From Verpa conica (Eukaryota; Ascomycota; Pezizomycetes; Pezizales; Morchellaceae), in the NCBI GenBank assembly GCA_033030425.1, contig JAUFSD010000001.1:3162001-3226000 (forward strand): 64,000 bases of DNA, in the 5' to 3' direction. The notes under the pieces are model-generated. The model saw only the letters and a program-made list of their open reading frames with translations, was not told the DNA's origin and did no database searches. A program made the position numbers and the translations under genes. How positions within the stretch are numbered: position 1 is the first letter of the stretch; every line of letters starts with the position of its first letter. Positions 1 to 11,463 of this stretch are shown here, one piece after another.

Positions 1-1453
1 GAGAGTTCGTCCGAATCATACGATACGGGCCCGATTGTATGTCTCTCTCTAGCGCTCGAAACTGAGAAAACTACGATGAACGCGTACCTAAAACTACTTA
101 CGGCCTACTTTCCCGGGCACGATCCTGATATCTCAACACAAAACCACGCGAAGAGGCGTAAGAACAACCAGGAGAAATTATAGGCGTTTCTGTCTGTGTT
201 CAGAGCGGAGTTCCTACCCATGTTGAGAATCCAATAACATATAGTCGGTTGATGTCTCGCCTACGAGATTTGCAAGTCATGGCGTTTTGATGTTAAATGT
301 TTAAATGAGGGGACAAATCGTTGTCTGCGCCCGGCCGCTCGGCCGGAAACGGCTCGAGGCACTGTGCATATATCCCGACGATTTCCCGCTCGTCCTAGCA
401 ACCGTCGCTGTGTTCGGAGAGTTACGGGAAGCTGCTGGTATATTTCCTGTGTCTGGCAATGAATTGTTTCGTTTCGTCTGGTGTCAGACCTGCTATGAGT
501 CTATGCCTCCTTTGGCCCATCATCTTGCTTGCCATGGCTTGGGGGGAAATTCACATGATATCACTCGATAAACCCTCAGGGTCTCTTATAATAAAGAACT
601 TCGAACCCTACATGTACATACATACTTTAAGAGTGCAGCTGCGATCTTGCATTCAGACTCATTCCCAGCACGGGTTTTTCGCTAATCGTACATGCGTATG
701 CGGCCAACACAGTCACAGCACGTGAGCCTATATACATGTAATTATGTGTTTATATTTATTCTGTGTGCACATGAATCCTACAAGCAGTCTGTTGCCATGA
801 CCAGGTTCCTAGATTACCCCATCGAACGCGAGTACACGTGTCAACCCCAAGCATCTTGTCTCCATGATGCCACGACGCCACGTTGTCAGTCTGTCTCGAA
901 GGCCGAGGTGGATTGGGGTTCGGATATAGTTGCCCCCGGGCGTGAGTTCCAGGAGTATCGTTGTTGGTGAGAGAAACAAATGACATCATGTTTACATAAC
1001 TCATCACAGCTCTTGGCAGGTTGCTGGTACCCTAAGTATAAGAAGAGGCTACTATACACACAAAAGAGATGCCTACAAGATCACCCGAGCCTGAATATGA
1101 GTACCTATTCGTGCATCAAGTTTGAGAGGCATATGTGCATGTAGGTTGTTCTGGGAAGCTCCGGAAATTCTGCAGGGACTTATCTTATCGATCATCTTAT
1201 CTTATCTCCTATTAGCCGGCTAATCCCATCTGAAGCAGCAGTATCACCGGCCTACTGCTTATTCTATCTTCGTCACGTTCTCACTACCTGTGTCTCCACA
1301 CCCCCTTGTCCTCCTCTTCCCCCTTCTCACCCCCCTTCTTCTTCTTCCCTCCTATCTTTGCATCACGGCTTGCTCTGTAAATCATCCAATTAATCCTATA
1401 GTAGGGACAAAGACAAGTGATTTGCTTAAAGTACTGCTTACTCTGTTGCCAGA
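1..1453. other. Intergenic, no gene recognised
   Basis: Short open frames occur but none resembles a known protein or has convincing splice structure. Two copies of the palindrome TACATGTA lie at 609 and 733. A pyrimidine-rich tract at about 1288-1350, made of C and T runs, sits just upstream of the gene starting at 1454 and looks like the CT-rich promoter tract common in filamentous fungi. Confidence 0.5.
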
Positions 1454-2320
1454 ATGCCAGACGTGAGCAAGCTTGATACCACGGTTACTGGGGCACAATC
1501 AGCTCCTTTGCCTGCCACCCGGCCTTCACAGTCACCGATTACTACCCCTAGTCTCCAAACCTCTCGTCCTACTACTCCATCTCCTCGTGCTTCCTCTACA
1601 AACATTCATCAGCATGTCCATGTCCGGCGTCCCTCCTCGTCCTTCTCTATTGGCTCAGCAGCTTCTTCACGCCGTCAATCGATGCTGACTCCTCCTGACT
1701 CCATGCCCCAGCGTCTTCCCCGGCATCAGAGCCCGCAAGAAGCAGCAGCTTTCACAGAGCTTCACCAAGAACTCGAAACAGAGCAAGAGGCCCAAGTGAA
1801 CCGTCTCCTCAACTTGATCCGCCTTCAGCACCTCCAGTCCCAGTCATCTACAATCGATGACAATAGCTCTACCGCAGCTACAATCGATTCTGCCTCTACG
1901 ACAACTGGACGTGCTCGTTCACCTGTTTCAGCATCCTCAATGAGTCGTCGGGGCTCCGGCCGCCTTTCCCGTGAGAACTCGGCCCGCCGCCCAAGGTCTG
2001 GTTCTCGCACTAGCAGCACGTCGTCTCCATCGTTCCAAGCCGCAAACTTTATCAATGATAGTGTTAGCGAGACTTCAGCTAGTGTTCCGTGGTTGGGATC
2101 TTCACATTCCGATTTGGGATTCTATATGGCGGAAGCCCAGATGTTGACTAGAGAAAATGAAATGTTGAAGAGGAGAATTAGGGAATTGGAGAAGCAGGTT
2201 GCAGATCTGAGCTCCAAAGGGTCTACTGCAACTGATGTCACACCAATTTCGGAATTAACTGTTGCTGAAGCTGCGCCTGCTGAGTCAACTTTACCTGCGG
2301 ACTTTGTGCATGCAAGATAA
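1454..2320 (+). CDS. Serine-rich coiled-coil protein of unknown function
   Basis: Single-exon protein of 288 residues. I do not recognise a named family. Residues 1 to about 90 are rich in Ser, Thr and Pro. They are followed by a charged helical segment rich in Glu and Gln (EAAAFTELHQELETEQEAQV, about residues 97-116, continuing into NRLLNLIRLQ), a second Ser/Arg-rich stretch, and near the C-terminus a heptad-like coiled coil (LTRENEMLKRRIRELEKQV, about residues 231-249). The mixture of disordered linkers and two helical segments is typical of scaffold or regulatory proteins conserved across ascomycetes, but that is inference. The start is the first ATG of the open frame and follows a CT-rich leader. 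The upstream gap is long, and the next gene downstream is on the same strand 487 bp away. Confidence 0.75.
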   Translation: MPDVSKLDTTVTGAQSAPLPATRPSQSPITTPSLQTSRPTTPSPRASSTNIHQHVHVRRPSSSFSIGSAASSRRQSMLTPPDSMPQRLPRHQSPQEAAAFTELHQELETEQEAQVNRLLNLIRLQHLQSQSSTIDDNSSTAATIDSASTTTGRARSPVSASSMSRRGSGRLSRENSARRPRSGSRTSSTSSPSFQAANFINDSVSETSASVPWLGSSHSDLGFYMAEAQMLTRENEMLKRRIRELEKQVADLSSKGSTATDVTPISELTVAEAAPAESTLPADFVHAR

Positions 2321-2807
2321 AGTATAGTAAGCCTTGGAAAATCCCTGAGCACTGTTTGTAATGGTTTGGAAGGATGATAGGGGATGGTATAACAGATAGA
2401 AATATGGAAAGGCGTTTATGGGCTCGAGGATATCTTGCTTCTTATTGGTACTTGTTTCTCTTTTCATTCTTTGCTGTGACGGAGTGCTTGGATGTGCGTG
2501 GCTATTGCAACTTATTTGACCGTAGTTATTATTTTTCTGTATGATTTGGTATGTAGAGATTTGGGAAAAAGCATATATCTCTTCACACGGCTGTTTATAT
2601 AAATCTACCTGTAGAAACGGTGTCCCTGTATGAAACACGTCATATTTGATAAGCGCTCCTATCGATAAGGCACCAGGGGTGAGTGTTGATTAAGATAAGG
2701 TGTTGGCTTGGCTTTCAGAACACCATTTATTCATTGCGAAGCGCTAGTTTAAGCTCATTAAAACCACTGGTCCAAATCTTGTGCTTATCATCGCATAGAA
2801 AGCAGCG
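2321..2807. other. Intergenic: 3' region of one gene and promoter of the next
   Basis: Spacer between two same-strand genes. No conserved protein, repeat or RNA gene is visible. Confidence 0.5.
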
Positions 2808-4269
2808 ATGCTACCGGTAATTCGGGCTCAGACACGGCGTTTCGTATCCTCTATATCAACTGCTCCCAAGAATAATGATTTCACGCATTGTGTGAGTCAA
2901 TCCCCACTCAAAGATTGGTGAAATATAAGAGTTACTAAGTAAACTACTAATACTTCAACAGATCATTGGCGGCGGTGTCGTAGGTCTTGCAATAGCACGG
3001 CAACTTGCGAAAAGGGATGGCACCAGTACAGTTCTATTAGAGCGACACCGGATGGTGGGGACTGAGACTTCATCGCGGAATTCCGAGGTGTGCGCTGACC
3101 GGCTGAGCCCATGTATAAGAAAAGAGGATGAAATAGAATGATGAGGACTAAAGGGGAGGGTTAGGTTATACATGCGGGATTATACTATCCAGCTGGATCC
3201 CTCAAAACAGAGCTTTGCATCAAAGGTGCTGCGATGATGTATGAGTTGTGTGAGAAGGAGCGGATTCCGTTCAGAAGGACAGGTATCATAACCTATTCAA
3301 TACATAGGATATAACTTGGAGGGAGGGGGCTAAGCCCGCTTCTAGGTAAACTCTTACTGGCTCAGGACGAATCGCAGCTTGAAGCCCTCAATGGAGTTTA
3401 TTCTCATGCGATTGATAACGAGATTCCAATGCGTTGGATTAGTACAAGAGAGGTTAAATCTCGTGAACCATTCGTTACCGCTCGAGAGGGCGCACTAGAA
3501 TCACCGCGCACAGGTATAGTCGATTCTCATGGCCTAATGCAGTATCTCCATGGGGCCTTTGAAGAAGCCGGAGGTGATGTTGCATTGGCTTCCTCTGTTG
3601 AGAATATAGTCCCTCTTTCTGGTGGGGATATGGGATACCGGGTCTGCACCGGTGTCCCTGGTAGCTCAGATGAAGTTGCAGAGATAACAGCAGATATAGT
3701 TATTAACGCTGCCGGTCTTGGGGCGGTTAAAATCTCTAATATGGTTCTCCCTGAGGAACGTCATCTGAAGGCTTACTTCTGTAAAGGGACCTACTTTTCT
3801 TACTCTGCATCCTTCCCTAAAGTCAATACACTCCTCTACCCCGCTCCGATTAAGGGTTTCGGCGGGCTAGGAACCCATCTAACCCTCGACATAGCCGGAC
3901 GGGTTCGTTTTGGCCCTGATGTTGAATGGATTGAGGATCCTAACGATCTTACTCCAAATATCTCTAGAATGGCGGAGGCAGTGATGATGATAAAAACATA
4001 TTTGCCGAGCATCGATGAAAAGGCGTTGGTGCCAGATTATTGCGGGGTTAGGCCGAAGATTAAGCCACAGGGAGAAGGTGGAGTGGATCAGGTAGATTTT
4101 ATAATCAGGGAAGAAGAGGGAATGAGTGGATTTGTGAATTTGTTGGGGATTGAGAGCCCGGGTGAGTTCTGGTGAATTTCACGGGCTGGTCTGGGACTGA
4201 CTTATGATTTTAGGTCTTACGAGTTCGTTGGCAATAGCAGAGAAAGTGGAGAATATATTATATAGATGA
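2808..4269 (+). CDS. L-2-hydroxyglutarate dehydrogenase, FAD-dependent, mitochondrial
   Basis: Oxidises L-2-hydroxyglutarate to 2-oxoglutarate with FAD; in this family it is a mitochondrial metabolite-repair enzyme. Five exons (2808-2891, 2962-3087, 3165-3282, 3346-4161, 4214-4269) give 399 residues in one frame. The N-terminus is short, basic and Ser-rich ([15 protein letters not shown]), as expected of a mitochondrial presequence. The dinucleotide-binding motif [20 protein letters not shown] opens exon 2. [28 protein letters not shown] and the C-terminal [15 protein letters not shown] are signature blocks of the L2HGDH branch of the DAO superfamily. All junctions have GT-AG ends. The gene converges on the minus-strand ARH1 gene with only 141 bp between the stop codons. 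The alternative would be another DAO-family oxidoreductase, but the C-terminal block makes L2HGDH the best call. Confidence 0.93.
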
Positions 4270-4410
4270 GTGTAGATGGTCTATAATCTTTCTCTATCTA
4301 CATGTCTTGAAACATATGAGTGGATATCCACACTTCTTAGAACAGCAGCTTTATACGTCTAAATAAAACAAGCAATTAAAAAGGCTAGCCCAGAAGAACT
4401 CCTGGAAGAA

Positions 4411-6026
4411 TTAATCTAAAACACTCAACATCTCTTCCGAGCTCGTAAACTTCTCCCTCTCTTTCCCTAGTCTCCGCCCCCGTTCTTTCTCTGCCTGATC
4501 AACCTTCCCCCATTGCTCCCAGTTAATTGGCCTCAGTCCCATACTCTTCACTTCCCTCTTCACTGCCTCCCACCCATCTTTGCTCTCGAGTCCGCCGAAC
4601 CTCAGAAACTCTTTCTCACCTGAAGCCCAGTCGTTTACAATCATATCACCCGTGTCGAATGCATCATACATGGTCGTCGCAATCACTCCCGTGGGCCCGC
4701 GTTTGACCCACCCGCTCGTATAGATTCCGGGTACCGGCACAGCTCGATCGCCGCTTGCAGGATCTAGCGGGAGAACCACTCGGCCGTCCTCGTTTGGGAC
4801 CAAACCGCGTTTATTATTGAATGGGATTCCGAGATCTTCAAATCCAGGTATAGGTTCGCTGAGGTAGCCGATACTCCTGAATACCAGCCCAGTTTGAATG
4901 GTTTCCGTTTCACCCGTTCCTGTAGCTCTACTTGCAGGAGAGAAGATCGGGTCTTCAAGCTGCATCTTCTCAAATTCAATGCCACCTAGTCGAGTGGGGT
5001 TTGTAAGAGACGGTAGGAACGCCCGCGGGGAGCGAAGGAAACTGAGTTCCCAGGATTTGGCAGCGGACTTCAGCGGCGTCTTGGGTCCTTTGTTTAGTAC
5101 CTGAATTATTCTTTTTGGGGCCCTTGGGAGGCTAGATGGGTCCTCAGGCAGGAGTGAAGGATCAACTGGAGGAAAGCCAACACCCGGCAATGAAAGTAGT
5201 TCTCTAAGCTCCTTTACCGTGAAAGATGCCTGTAAAGGACCTCTCCTACCTACCACCCGGACCCGTTTGACTCGGCTCTTGCTCAATGCCTCAATGGCAT
5301 ACTCGGTGATATCTGTCTTCCTCAATTCTTCAGTATTCATAATCAGTATACGTGCAACGTCGAGTGCAACATTCCCTTGCCCGATCACGGTTGCTTCCTC
5401 CCCAAACTCTTCGAGGCGGGGGTTTAGGTTTCGGTATTCTGGGAGTCCATTGTACCACCCTACGAATGCCCGCGCAGAGAAGATTCCTTCTAATGAATTC
5501 TCCCCGGGGATGCCTAGCTCGCGGTCCTTGCTTGCACCATAAGAGAGGAGGATAGCATTGTAGTGAGGGGCGATTGTGGTGAGTGGTAGTGAGCGATGGG
5601 GCAAATGTGGCCAAGATGTGCCAATTGGTGTGTTGCCAATATACGTAAACCGTGGGTTGAGGGCGATTTCGTTGAATTTGTCTTGACAGTTCTAATAGAA
5701 CCCTTCTTTTGAGGCAAAGTTCTTTTTGCTGGAATGGTGTGGGATAGTCATACCTTGACTTCCGGGTGGTCTGGAGCTACACCGAAACGTACGAGGCCGT
5801 ACGGGACCGGCAATGATTCGTACATGTCGACTTTTGCATTGCTGAGCTTGTTCAGGACCCGATAGGCTGTATAGAATCCTGCAGGGCCAGCACCTATTAC
5901 TGCGAGACGGAGGGGACGATCACCTCTACTGGGAACGGCTTGAGTTTGTAGGTGGCGTCGGGATAGAGATTGCACCCCGCGGAAAGAGGGGGGACTTCGT
6001 AGTAATGATAGCAGGCTCATATTCAA
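4411..6026 (-). CDS. ARH1: NADPH:adrenodoxin/ferredoxin oxidoreductase, mitochondrial (Arh1 type)
   Basis: Flavoprotein passing electrons from NADPH to mitochondrial ferredoxin, needed for Fe-S cluster assembly and heme A synthesis in fungi. Two exons (6026-5754 and 5691-4411, 62-nt intron) encode 517 residues, close to the size of yeast Arh1. A basic Ser/Leu-rich presequence (MNMSLLSLLRSPPSF) is followed by the FAD-binding LAVIGAGPAGFYTAYRVL and VPYGLVRFGVAPDHPEVK, then the NADP-binding VIGQGNVALDVARIL and the C-terminal VKRGPTGVIATTMYDAFDT, all hallmarks of adrenodoxin reductase. A second in-frame ATG lies two codons after the first. The gene is divergent to the METTL16-type gene with starts 199 bp apart, and convergent with the L-2-hydroxyglutarate dehydrogenase gene. 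Confidence 0.95.
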
Positions 6027-6225
6027 TCAAAAAATGTGAAGCCGCAAGAAGAAAGAAAGAAGTGGATCCTCGGGAGTAGATCGCATCTGTGAAGTTTAGA
6101 AGGGATTTGAATTAAAGTGCTTTGAGCCGCAACGAGCAGGCATGGGTCCAAGACATATCAAGCATACCGCCCACTCTCACAACGTCATACAACCCCCTCT
6201 CAGCTTCAGCACAGCATTTACAGCT
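6027..6225. promoter_or_regulatory. Short divergent (bidirectional) promoter region
   Basis: The 199 bp between the initiation codons of ARH1 (minus) and the METTL16-type gene (plus) must carry both 5' leaders and promoters. It contains A-rich stretches near the ARH1 start and no obvious TATA box. Co-regulation is possible but not shown by the sequence. Confidence 0.5.
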
Positions 6226-7861
6226 ATGCACCCTCGTAGCCCTTACTCGGAATATACGGATTTCGTCCAGCTGGCGAAAGATTGTCCATCCTTTGCGAAA
6301 TAGTGAGATTTGCCCCGCTTTCCCTGAATATACTGTTTCTAATGCGTAATACCTCAGCCTTACAGACACATCAAACATTAATTTCAAGGATCCAGATGCG
6401 GTCCGGTATATGAGGAATTTCCCAGCTCTGTTTTATAGAGGCTGAACGGAGATAGTGAGCTTACAAAAAGCCTTCTGAAACGCGATTTCGGTCTATCGGT
6501 AAAGCTGCCAGAAGACCGCCTTTGTCCCGCTGTGCCCAATAGGTTTGAACCATGGGAAAGTCCTATAATTTGCTATATATTAACTGATATAACTGTATCT
6601 ACAAGACTTAATTATATCTTATGGATTCAAGACTTGCTTGACTCGACTGGCGGCGGTGTTACGGATACCTATGATCCTTCAAGGAAGGTTGTTGGTCTCG
6701 ATATGTATTGCTCTTACAGCCTATCTTTGAGTTTCCACTAGTTAACACTTAGGCTTGATTATAGAGGGACTGGGGCGAGCTGTATTTACCCACTCCTCGC
6801 CTGTACTTCTCGGGAATCATGGAGTATGATCGGCTCAGACATCGACGCCAAATCCCTCGAATGTGCACGAGAGAACGTACAACGTAACAAGGAAAAGATA
6901 GGAGGTAGGATTGTAATATTCTCAAGCACCCCCGACGGGCCATTCTTTCCGCTTGACAAACTCGGTGTTGATAGGTTTGATCACCTTCACTTATCCGACA
7001 AGGTTGTCTTTGTTTTTTACTAATATACCCAGGCTCGACTTTACAATGTGCAATCCACCATTTTATGAGTCTATCGATGAAATGTTTGCCTCTGCAAAAG
7101 CTAAAGAGTTACCTCCATCTTCTGTATTTACATCTCCCTTTTGAGCTTGCATCTGTTTGTACAAAAGTCTAAGATCTCGCCCCCTACAGGCTTGTACGGG
7201 AACAACCGTAGAAATGGTTCATCTTGGCGGTGAGGTCTCTTTTGTAACCCGTATCTTCGAAGCCTCCCTTGCCCTCAATTCCCCCTCAACGTGGTTCACA
7301 AGCATGCTCGGTAAACTTTCCTCTATCTCTCCCCTACTCGAGCTCATAAAGCCACACACCCAAAACTATGCTATCACAGAGTTCAAGCAAGGTTCCACCC
7401 GTCGCTGGGGTCTTGCCTGGTGTTTTGGTGATAGAAGGCCGAGCCAGTGCGCAGAAAGGTACAGAGGAACCCACATAAAGGGAATCATGCCATTTCCTAC
7501 CGAATTCGAATTCGAGGTAGCTGGAGAGATAAATGAAGTGGTGGCAAAGGCAAATACGGTGTTAAGTGGGCTGGAGTTGAAGAGCTGGATTATGGGAGGG
7601 GGGGAGGGGGTAGTAGGGAATGGGGAGGCGGGGGGGAATGTGTGGAGCCGGGCAGCGAGAAGGAAGAAGGCTAGAGGGATGGAGATGGAGACAGAAAAGG
7701 AGGGAGAAAAGGAGGGAGAAGGTGTGAAATTGGGCTTTAGACTGGTAGTGGGTAAGAAGAATGGTGGATATGAGTTATTGGTTAGGTGGACGAGGGGGAC
7801 AGACCAGGTACTATTTGAGAGCTTTTGTGGGATGCTAAAGAGGAGGATACAGGACGCATGA
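6226..7861 (+). CDS. METTL16-type RNA N6-adenine methyltransferase
   Basis: S-adenosylmethionine-dependent methyltransferase of the METTL16/RlmF family; eukaryotic members methylate an adenine in U6 snRNA. Seven exons (6226-6302, 6358-6405, 6456-6542, 6606-6704, 6765-6974, 7033-7123, 7190-7861) give 427 residues. Family blocks appear in order: YTDFVQLAKDCPSFAKY, NINFKDPDAVRELTKSLL, DFGLSVKLPEDRLCPAVPNR, LNYILWIQDLL, VGLDIGTGASCIYPLL (the SAM-binding loop), the catalytic CNPPFYES, then GGEVSFVTRIFEASL and RRWGLAWCF. The ATG starts directly before the first conserved block. The C-terminal third is variable, Gly/Glu/Lys-rich and encoded by G-rich DNA, and ends in a short conserved-looking tail (YELLVRWTRG). 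Introns are 50-66 nt. METTL16 orthologues are also found in fission yeast, so nuclear U6 modification is the likely role. Confidence 0.92.
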
Positions 7862-8807
7862 GAGAGGACTAAGAATCGAACTTTACTTCCTTTTGCACAT
7901 ATTATAATATCCACAATTTTCCTGACCTGGGGGATGTAGGCAGATCTAGGTCTGTCTAATGTTATTTGCTGGCAACAATATGGTAAACGAGACATTTTGA
8001 GGTTTAAAAATAAGGAAGCCACCCTATAATTTTCACTACTAGCCCTCTTTTATGATGCTTCTTATTGACAATTCTCTTCGAAGCTGAGTCTTCGTTGTTG
8101 TAATTGGTAGTAGTTCATAGTTACCGCATCGGGATGTGGTAATAACGGACCATTATGCTCGAGTACTCTATCTATTCAACCCCCCACTCTATCACTCCTG
8201 CCCCCTTCATATCACCATCACTAGAAACCAGGTCTCCCTCATTTCTCGGATGCTTATATGTATGGCGGAGGCGAAAGGCTAGTATTCCCCACTAAAGTTT
8301 CCCCCAAGATGAATAAGCAAATATATATTTAAATTATCTTGTACTTTTACACTTCTTCTTGCCTATAGGGCTATAGGAGGTAAGAGGAAGAGGGATGGAA
8401 GCGAACTTTTCGGACATAAACCCTTAACCTGAGACCTAATTAGGGTACATCTGGGTATCTAAAAATACCTAGATAGTAATGATTATTACAAGAGTTTCTC
8501 TAAAAAGCCGGGGGTAAAACTTCTTTTGAGGGGTGCCACGATTGAATCTTGTCTTGAAGTAGGTTTCACTAGTGGTATTCAAAAACTCCTTTAATAAAAG
8601 GTATATGTATACTATTTTTGTTTAAAGCTCTGGGAGTATATCCAGGGTCAGTACTTTAGCCGACAGGCTCGATGTATTTATGATTAATTTAGAGGAAGAG
8701 GAGGAGGAGCAAGTAGAGTGATAGACTGTGATTTATCACGTGTGAGGCTGGTGGACTACCTAAAAGGGTAAGGTGGCCGGATGCAAGGTGTTTTTCAAGT
8801 ACGTCGG
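7862..8807. other. Intergenic AT-rich DNA, no gene
   Basis: Downstream of the METTL16-type gene the composition drops to AT-rich and no conserved frame is visible. This begins a repeat-rich block that runs to about 19.4 kb. Confidence 0.5.
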
Positions 8808-9036
8808 TGCATTATAGTGGTCTGGCATGTGACACTGACTTATAAAAAAAAGATGCCAATGCGGTAACTAAACCATTTTAGTAACTGCAGCGCCACTTTG
8901 CATGTGCCACAGGCGCTAATGCAAGCATAGCGGTTTTTCTTTTCTTTTTACGACTCTATTTCAGAACCACTCAGAGACGAGCGTACAAGTTCAGTCGGGA
9001 CGGGGCTGCAGCGCCGCTATGATGGGCTCCCCCAAC
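8808..9036 (+). repeat. Dispersed repeat, copy A (less mutated copy)
   Basis: This segment matches 14462-14645 over about 180 bp, with landmarks such as GCGGTAACTAA / GCGGCTACTAA, CAGGCGCTAAT / TAGGCGCTAAT and AGAACCACTCAGAGA shared by both. Its first 45 bases (GTGGTCTGGCATGTGACACT and onward) also match 13617-13668. This copy keeps more C and G than the one at 14.5 kb; most differences are C/T or G/A. It has no open frame and looks like a decayed transposable-element fragment. Confidence 0.7.
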
Positions 9037-9669
9037 TCTTTGTTCTAGGATCGGGCCTACTACGTTTTGGGTGGGGGCTGGGACCTTCTCCGAGGAGAGC
9101 TTGCTAGTAGTCAGATCTGGCAGTTAACTACCTTGCCAATACCAATATTACTAGAAATTAAGTGTGTTGTGTGGGTACTTTGAATTTTGGTGTGGGTTCC
9201 CCAAGAATATGAGGCTTCAGATATCTTCCTGTCATAAACCTCTTTTAATCTCTCGTGGCTATAACTACGTACCTAGGAGTATGTATTTAGTCTGTATTAA
9301 AGATAATACAAATAATCAGGACTGATTGACTCTTGGGAGTGGATTCGGAGTTCCGCTTTCATAGCTATGGCAGATTGGTCGATAGGCCAAGGGACTTCAT
9401 GCTTGCCTAGGACACTATGACACAATTTCGCCTAGGTATGATATATGAGCGGAAGATTTTGGCATAGTATGGAGTAAGCTGAGTGTCATATTATGAGCTA
9501 TCACGTGAGGGCTATATCATCAGAATTTCCCACCGACCTAGATATGATTAGGTGCTTTTATTTATTTTATTTGTTCTTGGGGGACTTTGTCTCTTAGATA
9601 GATACTCTTTGCCCTCCACCTCATCTCCTCATATCATTACTATCACTCTTCCCCCCTGCGATACTAACT
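9037..9669. other. Intergenic, no gene
   Basis: AT-rich spacer between the dispersed repeat and the broken nuclease-like gene. The CT-rich stretch at about 9610-9660 (leucine/serine codons if read, pyrimidine tracts otherwise) probably belongs to the promoter of that gene. Confidence 0.4.
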
Positions 9670-11009
9670 ATGTCGCGAAGGGGAGTGTCACTCGAGAAGC
9701 TACAGCGGATAGTTTCAAACGCCACAGCAGCCGAATCCGCTGAATCTCCGGTCCTTCGTGACATCCAGAGGCTCTTAGTCACTGGTCTTCATAGGGTATG
9801 TTCTCTCCCATACTACGAAAGACAGCTTCAATGTGTCGTGTGATTGATGAAGTAACTTAACGTCATGTAGGTGACTACTGAACTCACTGTATTGAATGTC
9901 GACTTTGACACGGTTGTCCGTGTTTTTAGCCTTTTTTACGAGAAGAGGGACAGCCGCGGCTGTTAAGCCTAAACATATCTGGAATGTGAAGCATTCTGAA
10001 GCACTATCTCGTTGGTTATGTATATAGATGACTTATATACTAGTGCTTTTGTAAGTAGCTAATAAACTCGCAGCATACGGTCTCCACTTACACGCCCATC
10101 TCGTCGACAGTAATTCGGAAGCCTCCTGCCGATCGCTCATTGATCTTGTTCTCATGGATTCCCTTTCCTCCAGTCATCCAACTGTTGTCAAGTTTGAGAG
10201 ATAGATGCAGCATAAAGATTCCATGATCATTCAAACAGAAAATATCTCGATGGATTGTACTCAGGTCGCTGATACTTCCTCCCGTTTGCCGCTCAAGGCG
10301 TTTGGAGAAATGTATATGACTATGTTCATCGGTGATTATAAGTGCACAGGCTATGCCGACTATGTCATTGGCTACCGCAGGAACCTTAGCCTTTTCGCTA
10401 TTGTAGAGGCAAAAAAAGGAACCCCGTACAACCCGGAACTCACAGTTGCCCAAACTTTATTTTACCTTGGTATGTGTAACTTGGGCTTCTATCTGCGTTT
10501 AGTGAATCCTCATCCAATGAATCTACTAACTGAACTCCAGCCATGCTCAGAGAGTCTCGCCACCGGAGTAGTAAGTTTTTGATAGCTAGGCCTAGTTAGA
10601 TTTATTAGTCTGAATATATTTTCTCAGGTAAACAAAACTATACCGTTTATGGAGTAGCAACAGATTCCAAGAAGTATTGTTTTCTAAGAATCGACAATGA
10701 GGGAAATGTACGTATACCCTCACCGATGGCATAGTATAACTTGAATGCTTATATCATCAGGTTTCAATTTCTAGTCAATTCGATTTTGAGATCCCGGACG
10801 AACGCGGCAAGGTGTTGGGATTTATCAAGCATATCTTGCTCTGCTGTGAGAAGTTCTCTCCGTCGAGCACATCAACCCTACCCAGCGAGGCACGCGAGAG
10901 GGAGATAGGGAACTTCTCTCTGGAGGTTGAAGCCTACCATTTCGATATTATGCTAGACGGTTTTATTGAGGATGTTGATGAAACCTGGATGGATGAGTGG
11001 GTCGCCTAA
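9670..11009 (+). pseudogene. Broken multi-exon gene with a PD-(D/E)XK-like nuclease motif
   Basis: I do not recognise a named family. The readable pieces are an ATG at 9670 (MSRRGVSLEKLQRIVSNATA) ending at a GT at 9796, a second exon from 9871, and a third starting after a branch/acceptor at about 10057-10072 (YGLHLHAHLVDSNSEASCRS). That frame continues through LIDLVLMDSL to an in-frame TAG at 10202-10204, directly followed by MQHKDSMIIQTEN and YADYVIGYRRN. Then comes FAIVEAKKGTPYNPELTVAQ, whose D...E-x-K spacing is that of the PD-(D/E)XK nuclease fold, then after an intron QNYTVYGVATDSKKYCFLRI, then after another the C-terminal part ending at 11009. Protein-like sequence on both sides of the TAG suggests a CAG-to-TAG nonsense change. 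The link between exons 2 and 3 is not resolved. The nuclease assignment is inference from the motif only. Confidence 0.55.
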
Positions 11010-11461
11010 GGTAGTGAAGCGGTAACAGTGTGCTCTCGGGCGTGCTATGTCCAAATGATATTACGGTGGTATGTTTTGCTTCGCATTAATAATATCGAGA
11101 GCAAAGCTGATGGCCTTAGCCGCACTAACCATGGCCTGGAAAAAAAAGGTCGTAAACTTGACAGATGTATATATGTATCTTACAATCAGCAGAGTAAGCC
11201 CTTTTGTTTTGCTGGGGGCTGGTTTCAGGGTTGCTGATCGGTACCTAGTTCATTTTCAAGAGAGATTTGGATAATATCGGTCTTTTCAAAAGAAAAAAGA
11301 AAAGTAGTCCGGCGCACGTCCTACGCACTTGGTAGCTGATCTTTTTATCTTATTTCTTTGCCAGTATTTCTGCCCAATTAATTACAATCCAAAAGCTTCC
11401 TTTGTCAGTGTCATATAAAAAGTGATTTAATAAATCTTTACAGTATAGTATATGTCGGTAG
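11010..11461. other. Intergenic, no gene
   Basis: Short frames at 11028-11274 have no recognisable similarity. The stretch separates the broken gene from the inverted-repeat element. Confidence 0.4.
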
Positions 11462-11463
11462 TA

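Noticed and set aside
7366..8022. A 218-residue open frame on the minus strand
   Set aside because: It is antisense to the last METTL16-type exon and owes its length to the skewed G-rich coding strand; no conserved features.
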